Part shown: piece by piece, positions 51,658 through 57,241 of the stretch | How positions within the stretch are numbered: the stretch's first letter is position 1 | Layout of the letters: every line of letters begins with the position of its first letter | Origin: a bacterium | GTDB lineage: Bacteria; Actinomycetota; Acidimicrobiia; Spongiisociales; Spongiisociaceae | Assembly: GCA_028821235.1 (NCBI GenBank) | Contig: JAPPGV010000028.1 | Coordinates: forward strand, 1-57,241 | DNA: 57,241 nucleotides | Reading direction: 5' to 3' | The notes under the pieces: model-generated | Told to the model about the DNA's origin: nothing | Seen by the model: only the letters and a program-made list of their open reading frames with translations | Database searches by the model: none | Translations under genes and position numbers: made by a program

Positions 51658-53949
51658 CTACTCGGTTTTCTCGGCGTCTACGGTCTCGGGTTCCGGGGCT
51701 GTGGCCGGGAGGCCTCCGTTGCCTTCCACAACCTCCGGAGCTGCCAGACCGAGGGCGGAGCGATGATCGTCCACGGTCACCGCCGCGAACCCGACGGGAT
51801 TCTCCTTGGTTATCACCCCCGCTTCGAGGCCGATGATCTCGGCAACCTCGTCACCCGAGATGGTCTTCTTCTCCTGGAGACGGACTGCCACGTTGAACAC
51901 CGCCGCCTTGTGCTGTTCGAGCATCTCGTAGACTTCGTCGTAGAGCCGCTGAAGCCTCCGCTCCACCTGGGAGGCCATGGTCTTGGCTATCTCGCCACTC
52001 GGGTCGGGCGGCTGGTCGAGTGCATGGCGGGGCATACCGGCGCTCGAAGCGATATTGTCGCCCATTCCCCAGACCCCGATCATGCGGCTCTCGATAGTGG
52101 TTGCGTTCCGGAGATCACCCCCTACCCCCATCGAGTTGTCGCCCTTGAAGAACATGCGCTCTCCGGCCAGGCTGGCCAGCGACACCTTTATGTCCACCTC
52201 CAACTCGGTCTTCCATTGGACGAACCGGTCCTCGAGGGAGATGTATGAGACGAAGCCGCCGACATCACCGCGGCGCTCGATGGTGGCGACATCGACGTTG
52301 GCGTGGGACTTGAGAAGGTGGGCGGCCACCGCGTGGCTGGACTCGTGGATGGCGACGGCGAACTCTTCGCGCTCCACGTACTCGAAACCTTCGGCCGGGC
52401 CCATTTCCTTGAGGGTCTTGGCCTTCCAGATGTCATCCCACCCGATGATGTCGCGGTCAGCTCGCTGGGCCAGGATGAGGGCCTCATTGACCAGGTCCTT
52501 GATCTTGGCGCCGGAGTAGTACGGGGTCTTGGCAGCGAGCTCCTCGATCTGTTCGTCGGTGATGTCGTGGCTGACCTTGGCCAGATAGCCCTCGAACGTG
52601 CGAGCACGGCCCTCCTTGGTCGGGAATCCGACCTTGTAGATCCGGTCGATCCGTCCCGGACGTAGCAGCGCCGGGTCGAGCACGCTGGGCAGGTTGGTGG
52701 CCATCATGATGAAGATGCGGTACTTGGGTGGAGGCTTGGGCTTTATCCCGAGCGCCTTGCGGGCCTTGTTGGTGATCCCGCGAGGCTTCTTCAGCCCGGA
52801 TATCTCGGTCAGGAGGGCTTGGAGGGTGCCCATACCGCCGCCTCCGCCGCCCATCATCATCACCCGGTTGATCCACGTTCCGGGAAGGCCTTCCGCTTCG
52901 CCGGAAGCCGGACTCGTCCGGGCCGTATCCCCTTCGATGATGCTGAGGGACTGCGGGCTCAGGTAAAGGGAAGCGTTGCAGCCCATCCCGGCGCTGAGCG
53001 GTGTGGTGGGTTGTGGCGGTCCTCCTCCCTGGGCGAGGGCGCCCCGGTTACCGAGGGCGTCGGCCTCGTCGAAGAAGACCACCACGCCCCCATGGCGCAG
53101 GGCCAGCTTGCGGAGCTTCCGGAACAGACCCTTCACCTTCAGGATGCCGACCCCCATGAACATGGCTTGGAAGGCGCCGGGATCGACGAAGACGAAGGGG
53201 AGGCCGACCTCACCCGAGGTGGCCTCGGCGATGAGCGTCTTCCCTGTTCCCGGGGGGCCCCACAGCAGGATTCCGCCGGGCACATAGCCACCCTTGGCCT
53301 CGATCTCATCCGGCTTCTCGAGGAACCCGACGTTCTCCCGGACCAACTCGAGCACATGGTCCTGACCCCAGACATCGGAGTACCGGGTCTCTATCTCTTC
53401 CGGCATGATCGTGTCGACGCCCCCTCGGGACAGGAACCAGAAGAGGGCGGCGAATTGCATGATCAGGAAGAGGGGATAGAACAGGAACATGATGAACTGC
53501 TGCAGGTTGCGGGCCAGGATGCGGGGGAGTTGGATCACCGCCTCGACCGGTCCGTTCACGTCGGCCACGAAGTAGTCCACCACCGATCCCAGGATCAGCA
53601 GGAAGATCAGGATCCGGACGTAGCGGCCGAGCCGGAAGCGGGTCCACGGCTTGAAGCGTCGGTGAGCCTGGCGTTCTATCCCCCCGAAGAACCCTTGGGC
53701 CCAGAACCGGTTGTAGCGGGCCCACTTCTCCGAGACGTAGTAGTGGATCTGGCGGAGCAACTCGATGGGCAGGGCGATCATCAGCACCCGACCGAATGTC
53801 TCGTTCCAGGTGTCCCCGAAGGCCTGGCCGAAAGTGGTGAACGGGGCGGTGACCTTGGCGCTGATCAGGATGCCGAGGAAGAACAGGATCAGCACCACGA
53901 ACTTGATGCGATCCCACGTAGGGGAGCGCCTGCGGACGTCTGTCTTCAT
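51658..53949 (-). CDS. FtsH-like membrane AAA zinc metalloprotease, diverged
   Basis: A 763-residue protein with four N-terminal hydrophobic segments (about 16-31, 52-66, 112-130, 152-173), Walker A GPPGTGKT (231-238), Walker B VVVFFDEAD (289-297), SRH ATNLPSVLDPALLRPGRIDR (417-436) and a zinc site HESSH (535-539) with D612 in GGDLRNAT as likely third ligand. A roughly 100-residue Gly/Pro-rich insertion (305-405) splits the AAA core between Walker B and the SRH. ATG 53949 follows AAGGAAG. It is encoded after a lipoprotein in one operon. It is probably a quality-control protease distinct from canonical FtsH. Confidence 0.88.
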   Translation of the reverse strand: MKTDVRRRSPTWDRIKFVVLILFFLGILISAKVTAPFTTFGQAFGDTWNETFGRVLMIALPIELLRQIHYYVSEKWARYNRFWAQGFFGGIERQAHRRFKPWTRFRLGRYVRILIFLLILGSVVDYFVADVNGPVEAVIQLPRILARNLQQFIMFLFYPLFLIMQFAALFWFLSRGGVDTIMPEEIETRYSDVWGQDHVLELVRENVGFLEKPDEIEAKGGYVPGGILLWGPPGTGKTLIAEATSGEVGLPFVFVDPGAFQAMFMGVGILKVKGLFRKLRKLALRHGGVVVFFDEADALGNRGALAQGGGPPQPTTPLSAGMGCNASLYLSPQSLSIIEGDTARTSPASGEAEGLPGTWINRVMMMGGGGGGMGTLQALLTEISGLKKPRGITNKARKALGIKPKPPPKYRIFIMMATNLPSVLDPALLRPGRIDRIYKVGFPTKEGRARTFEGYLAKVSHDITDEQIEELAAKTPYYSGAKIKDLVNEALILAQRADRDIIGWDDIWKAKTLKEMGPAEGFEYVEREEFAVAIHESSHAVAAHLLKSHANVDVATIERRGDVGGFVSYISLEDRFVQWKTELEVDIKVSLASLAGERMFFKGDNSMGVGGDLRNATTIESRMIGVWGMGDNIASSAGMPRHALDQPPDPSGEIAKTMASQVERRLQRLYDEVYEMLEQHKAAVFNVAVRLQEKKTISGDEVAEIIGLEAGVITKENPVGFAAVTVDDHRSALGLAAPEVVEGNGGLPATAPEPETVDAEKTE

Positions 53950-53960
53950 AATCGGCTTCC

Positions 53961-54599
53961 TTATCGCCGGGTGTTCACGATCCACGACTCGACCGCCGCC
54001 ACGATGTGCTCACCCTCCCGGGCGAAGCACTCCAGGGAGCAGCCCGCTGCCATCGAGTACAGCTCGGTGGCCTGCGGATTGGTGACTGCCAGCACGTAGA
54101 CGAGCCCCTGGCTCTGCCCGTCCTGGGCGGTGAGCCCTACCGTGGCGCCGATGCCCTCGAAATCCCTCCCGAACGTGAAGTCCCACGTGTCGATCTCCAC
54201 TCCCTGGCCCGGGTTGGTGACGTCGTAGGCCGAGACCGCCATCAAGCGGCGTGAGAGCAGGTCCTTCTCCTCCGGGCTGATCTGGCGGATTATCTGGGCT
54301 CCCACCGGGAACGGGGAGGTTGCCGCATCGAGGGACAGGTTGTTCAGGTCGCGTCCTGCGGCGCCGTCGAACGCCACGAAGCTGATCGGCCGGTAACCAC
54401 CGATGTCCGGCACGAACGGCACCGGAGCGATCTGGGACAACTCGTCGGCCCGGTAGAGGTTCCAATTCCTGGGCAATTCGAAGAGGGACCGATTCTCCGC
54501 GTCCCGGTAGACGGTGATGTCGGGATCGCCCCCGCCGCACGCGGCCAGCAGCATGGCCCCGACCAGTACAAGGATCGCGATCCTCGAGTGCGCTTTCAT
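53961..54599 (-). CDS. Putative lipoprotein, operon partner of FtsH-like protease
   Basis: A 212-residue secreted lipoprotein: signal peptide KAHSRIAILVLVGAMLLAAC with lipobox LAAC, then a compact domain (YRDAENRSLFELPRNWNLYRADEL near the start, VLAVTNPQATELYSMAAGCSLECFAREGEHIVAAVESW at the end) resembling PsbP/DUF1795-type small lipoproteins that begin with a protein-sized FxLPxxW motif. Two cysteines near the C-terminus may pair. It precedes the FtsH-like gene by 11 bases, suggesting an extracytoplasmic partner or substrate sensor. Confidence 0.75.
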   Translation of the reverse strand: MKAHSRIAILVLVGAMLLAACGGGDPDITVYRDAENRSLFELPRNWNLYRADELSQIAPVPFVPDIGGYRPISFVAFDGAAGRDLNNLSLDAATSPFPVGAQIIRQISPEEKDLLSRRLMAVSAYDVTNPGQGVEIDTWDFTFGRDFEGIGATVGLTAQDGQSQGLVYVLAVTNPQATELYSMAAGCSLECFAREGEHIVAAVESWIVNTRR

Positions 54600-54644
54600 G
54601 GGTCTTGCTGTCCTCGCCGTAAGACGCCGTCTGGGTATTCTACG

Positions 54645-54692
54645 CTAGTGGTCTGTCTACGTAACGGCTGGTTGTTTGGCAGACAGACCACT
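54645..54692 (+). mobile_element. Short internally deleted element (48 bp) of the same repeat family
   Basis: CTAGTGGTCTGTCT (54645-54658) and AGACAGACCACT (54681-54692) are the same inverted ends as in copy A, with only a 22-base core containing GGTTGTTTGGC, which also occurs at the end of copy B. It is therefore best read as a deletion derivative. Confidence 0.7.
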
Positions 54693-54696
54693 TTCG

Positions 54697-54749
54697 CGTC
54701 TGTCTATGTAACGGCGTTAGAGCACGCCTGGTTGTTTGGCAGACAGACG
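54697..54749 (+). mobile_element. Second short element (53 bp) of the repeat family
   Basis: CGTCTGTCT (54697-54705) pairs with AGACAGACG (54741-54749), and the core again contains GTAACGGC and CTGGTTGTTTGGC as in the preceding element 4 bases away. The ends are shorter and diverged, so it is an older or rearranged copy. Confidence 0.6.
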
Positions 54750-54816
54750 ACCGGGAGGAGCTAATGGGGCCGCGTGCGACCCCCTCAGGCTCAGCGGAGA
54801 TCGATTCGAGAGCGTT

Positions 54817-55014
54817 GTGATCGTGCCCCTCGTGACCTTGCTGGCCCACCACCCCTACGACACCGTTCTGGGCTTTTCGATCGCGCTCGTGGGGATAGTC
54901 CTGATCATGTGGGCCGAGAGGAGGGCAAGGGCGCGGCGCCAGGACGAGGACCGCCGACCCGCGCCTCCGGATCGTCAACCGGCCACCGGCGGGTCCCGGC
55001 CACCGGCGGACTAG
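54817..55014 (+). CDS. Small single-pass membrane protein
   Basis: A 65-residue protein from GTG 54817: a hydrophobic segment (TVLGFSIALVGIVLIMWAERR) is followed by a basic, proline-rich cytosolic tail (RRARARRQDEDRRPAPPD). No homologous family is recognised and the ribosome site is weak. A longer start at 54736 would read through a repeat element and is rejected. It lies between elements of the repeat family. Confidence 0.45.
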   Translation: MIVPLVTLLAHHPYDTVLGFSIALVGIVLIMWAERRARARRQDEDRRPAPPDRQPATGGSRPPAD

Positions 55015-55034
55015 CACGCACATGGTTGCTTAGC

Positions 55035-55210
55035 AGACAGGCCACTGTGGTCTGTCTGCGGATTGGCGGTGTGGTGTGGCGTCGGCAGCGGTGTTTCTCG
55101 CCAGGCCCGCTGACGAAGGCGTACCCGCAGCGGTACGTTGAGGAAGCGGAACGCAGCGACGGGGCGCCGCTGGCCGCCAGAGCACCCGGTTGTTTCGCAG
55201 ACAGGCCACT
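55035..55210 (-). mobile_element. MITE-like element copy B plus an abutting half copy
   Basis: GTGGTCTGTCT (55047-55057) and AGACAGGCCACT (55199-55210) bound a core that is the reverse complement of copy A; about 100 bases around 55064-55165 differ by only a few positions. Directly to the left, 55035-55046 is another end (AGACAGGCCACT) preceded by GGTTGCTTAGC, so a half element abuts it. No protein is convincingly encoded. Confidence 0.78.
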
Positions 55211-55223
55211 AACATCCCCGCCG

Positions 55224-56405
55224 ATGTCCGACGCACGTGTGGCCGCTATCGGCGAGATACTCGGAGGCGCTCCCGACCATCTGGTGGAGCGATCGGCGGA
55301 GGCTCGCGCGGCGGCACAGGGGACAACGGTCGACGAGGTGCTGAGTGCCTGGTCCGGTGGGGCGGCATTGGCCCCTGCGGTTCCACCTCCGGCATCCGAC
55401 CCGGTCGCGATGGAGGCCGAAGCGCCTCCGGCGCCGGCTGATCCGACCCCTCAAGAGGCACCGCAGGCTGCATTCGAACCGGTAGCCGTTGCGGCGTTTG
55501 AAGTTGTCGAGGAAGAAGTAGAAGAGATCGAGCCGATAGATCCGGCGCCGTTGGCAGATCGGGTTCGCCTGGGCGCCAAGGTGGGAGCTGCTTTCGGCGC
55601 AGTCCTCGGCTTGGTGTCGTTCGTGGCGATGGCTCCGCTGATGCTGCCCCGACTGTCGGAGGCCACCGCGGACGGCGCCCCGGCCGGTGAGGTCACCTGG
55701 ACCTACGTAGCCGCCACCGGCGTGGTCTGGCTCGTGGCGGGCGCCATAATCAACGTGGCCTCACGGGGGATGGGCCGGTTCAGGTCGCCGGCCTACGACA
55801 CGGAGACCAGTTGGGTCGGTTCGGTGTTCTCGGGGGGTTTCGTGGGTCTGGTGGTCGGCGCCGCCTTCGGGGGCGTTCTGTATGCCACCGGCGAGGCCTC
55901 CCTGTCGGGGACGCAACTACTCGCCGTCAGCCCTCTCTCGATCATGTGGATCTGGTTGGGCTGGACGGTGCTGGGCGCGCTGATCGGCGGGCTCGGCCAG
56001 GCCATGGCGCAGCCGGCCGCCCTGGTCGGTACCGAGGCGGAGGAGGCCCGCGAGGTCCGGAAGCGCCTCACCGACGGGTTGGCCATGCCGGTGCTCGCGA
56101 CGCTGGTCATCGCGGTGATCGTCGTCTCCTTCGGGTCCCTGCTCCTTCGCTATTCCGGGTTCGCCCCGCTGATAGCCATCCTCGTTTCCATCGGGACGAT
56201 CGGGTTCGCGGCGCTGATGTCGTCCCGTCCCAACCTCCGGGTCACCAAGGGAGAGTTCTTGGTGGCGGCGGCCGGGGTCGGGGTGGTCCTGACGATGCTG
56301 GCGCTGATCGCCGCCGCGGTCTCGGGCGACGGTCATGAGGAGGAAGCCGGCGATCCTGCCGACCACGCACTGGAGTACGTCATCACCGATCCGGCCGGCC
56401 ACTAG
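55224..56405 (+). CDS. Multi-pass membrane protein with Ala/Pro/Glu-rich N-terminus
   Basis: A 393-residue protein from ATG 55224. The first 45 residues are helical (RVAAIGEILGGAPDHLVERSAEARAAAQG), residues 50-108 are Pro/Ala/Glu-rich and acidic (VVEEEVEEIEPIDP), and then about seven hydrophobic segments follow (GAAFGAVLGLVSFVAMAPLML, YVAATGVVWLVAGAIINVAS, VGSVFSGGFVGLVVGAAFGG, MWIWLGWTVLGALIGG and others). I do not recognise a family. Its upstream region, including any promoter, is occupied by repeat copy B. Confidence 0.7.
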   Translation: MSDARVAAIGEILGGAPDHLVERSAEARAAAQGTTVDEVLSAWSGGAALAPAVPPPASDPVAMEAEAPPAPADPTPQEAPQAAFEPVAVAAFEVVEEEVEEIEPIDPAPLADRVRLGAKVGAAFGAVLGLVSFVAMAPLMLPRLSEATADGAPAGEVTWTYVAATGVVWLVAGAIINVASRGMGRFRSPAYDTETSWVGSVFSGGFVGLVVGAAFGGVLYATGEASLSGTQLLAVSPLSIMWIWLGWTVLGALIGGLGQAMAQPAALVGTEAEEAREVRKRLTDGLAMPVLATLVIAVIVVSFGSLLLRYSGFAPLIAILVSIGTIGFAALMSSRPNLRVTKGEFLVAAAGVGVVLTMLALIAAAVSGDGHEEEAGDPADHALEYVITDPAGH

Positions 56406-56433
56406 CCCGGACGGATGCCGGACCACGGCTCCA

Positions 56434-57241
56434 TCATCCCAATAGTAGGAGCAGGCCCCCGATCGTGAAGACGATCATCGCCGCCAGCATCGGATACTGG
56501 GACCGGATCGCCATCTCCGGGGGGAATCTCTCCAGGGCCCGGTCATGGGCCACCAGCACCGCCACCATGTGACCCACCGCGATGGCTGATGTCTGGGTCC
56601 ATGCGATGGCGCCGGTCGACAGGATCGTGTAGTCGACACGCCATCCGGCCGTGCCGAACAGGTTCCATCCGAGCCCGTATGGATCCGATGCCAGCCTGAT
56701 CAGGTTCTGACCCTCGAAGACCAGGAAGCTGAAGTAGTGGGCCACGGTGTAGGCCACCATGATCGGGACCAGGGAGGGGCCGAAGAGGTCGCCCAACTCG
56801 TGTTCGGGCTCGCCGGTCATCCGGGCCATGGCCGCGATGGCCACGCGGTACAGCGCCATCACCACGCCGATCCCGAAGACCAACCCGCCGGTGTTCACGG
56901 CGGTCAGTTCCCATCCGGATCGGTTGGAGACGATGTCGAGCCAGAAGGAGCTACGCGAGAAGCCGTCGAAGGTGGTAGCGCCTATGACGACGAGAACGAG
57001 CCGCACGGTGGCAGGACCCATGCTCATTCCCGCCAGCCCGGTCACGGGGTACCGGAGCCGCAATGTTCCCTTATCGTCCTTGTGGAGGGGGGCGAGGGCG
57101 CCGATCGTGCGGAACAGGACGGAGAAGCCGTCAGCTCGCCCGGCCCAGGCCGGTCCGTAGTTCATCGCGCCCGCCACCAGCGCGATCGTGTAGAGCACCA
57201 GATAGGCGCCGATCGTCCGTGGCGCCGCACCCTGGTGGAAA
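56434..57241 (-). CDS. Polytopic membrane protein, 5' end beyond window
   Basis: The reading frame is open to the right edge, so the N-terminus is missing; about 268 residues are visible. They contain six or so helices and polar membrane-embedded residues (AGAMNYGPAWAGRADGF, GFSRSSFWLDIV, SLVPIMVAYTVAHYFSFLVFEGQNLIRLASDPYGLGWNLFG, AWTQTSAIAVGHMVAVLVAHD). It resembles an actinobacterial family sometimes labelled fenitrothion hydrolase, although the label is poorly supported and the conserved His residues suggest a metal or haem-binding membrane protein. Function is unknown. Confidence 0.65.
   Translation of the reverse strand, partial: FHQGAAPRTIGAYLVLYTIALVAGAMNYGPAWAGRADGFSVLFRTIGALAPLHKDDKGTLRLRYPVTGLAGMSMGPATVRLVLVVIGATTFDGFSRSSFWLDIVSNRSGWELTAVNTGGLVFGIGVVMALYRVAIAAMARMTGEPEHELGDLFGPSLVPIMVAYTVAHYFSFLVFEGQNLIRLASDPYGLGWNLFGTAGWRVDYTILSTGAIAWTQTSAIAVGHMVAVLVAHDRALERFPPEMAIRSQYPMLAAMIVFTIGGLLLLLG

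Noticed and set aside
54736-55014. Longer 92-residue version of the small membrane protein
   Set aside because: The extra N-terminus is translated from a repeat element and has no ribosome site.
55030-55236. 68-codon minus-strand ORF within repeat copy B, similar to a frame in copy A
   Set aside because: Similarity follows from the repeat itself; no start signal, and the frame is not kept in the short derivatives.

Overview
The window is high-GC bacterial DNA with densely packed, often overlapping genes and many GTG/TTG starts. Gene content points to an actinobacterium: ClpS paired with a DUF2017 protein, an LprG-like lipoprotein paired with an MFS pump, an F420-type luciferase-like oxidoreductase, an EtfD-like membrane Fe-S protein, a type I-beta DAHP synthase, and many lipoproteins with LxAC lipoboxes. 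Several genes have a TANNNT box only 6-7 bases before the start codon, the arrangement expected of leaderless transcripts. A deep-branching class such as Acidimicrobiia is my guess; nothing in the window proves it.

Layout. 1-4456 (minus): an ATP-dependent hydantoinase/oxoprolinase type pair (HyuB, cut by the window edge, and HyuA), a 39-codon ORF wedged between overlapping stop and start codons, and an amidohydrolase. 4709-5316: a HigBA toxin-antitoxin pair whose toxin carries a one-base frameshift. 5335-7972 (minus): haem A biosynthesis (CtaA, CtaB) coupled to a two-domain lipoprotein. 8224-9853: a thioredoxin-like protein and a first prephenate dehydratase. 9876-17992 (minus): a ThDP enzyme, an RND/MMPL transporter, then a tight LprG-like lipoprotein / MFS / FAD-oxidoreductase operon that looks like envelope lipid handling. 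18175-21284: a CDF metal exporter with an extreme histidine-rich tail built on a 78-bp tandem duplication, an ammonium transporter and ribosomal protein L28. 21730-31801: housekeeping genes (ABC ATPase, 2-hydroxyacid dehydrogenase, HhH-GPD repair protein, uridine kinase, ProC, EtfD-like protein, second prephenate dehydratase, ClpS-DUF2017, LLM oxidoreductase).

31940-40971 is a form II CO-dehydrogenase-like molybdenum hydroxylase cluster in the order S-L-M, followed by CoxD, CoxE, an XdhC protein split into two genes and a MobA-like nucleotidyltransferase. It is interrupted between coxM and coxD by an AAA/DUF4143 ATPase gene preceded by four direct repeats with an exact 23-bp period. 41136-43188 holds DAHP synthase and prephenate dehydrogenase, so with the two prephenate dehydratases the window covers entry into and the Phe and Tyr branches of aromatic amino acid synthesis. 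HicBA, NAD synthetase, a lipoprotein, MgtE and GreA follow.

The most notable coding signal is SelD at 48634-49677. Its reading frame contains an in-frame UGA at the catalytic Cys/Sec position with a stem-loop just downstream, so the selenophosphate synthetase appears itself to be a selenoprotein. It overlaps a thioredoxin-like [2Fe-2S] protein gene. The last 6 kb carries a diverged FtsH-like protease and a family of short elements with inverted CTAGTGGTCTGTCT ends in full-length and internally deleted forms, resembling a MITE family.
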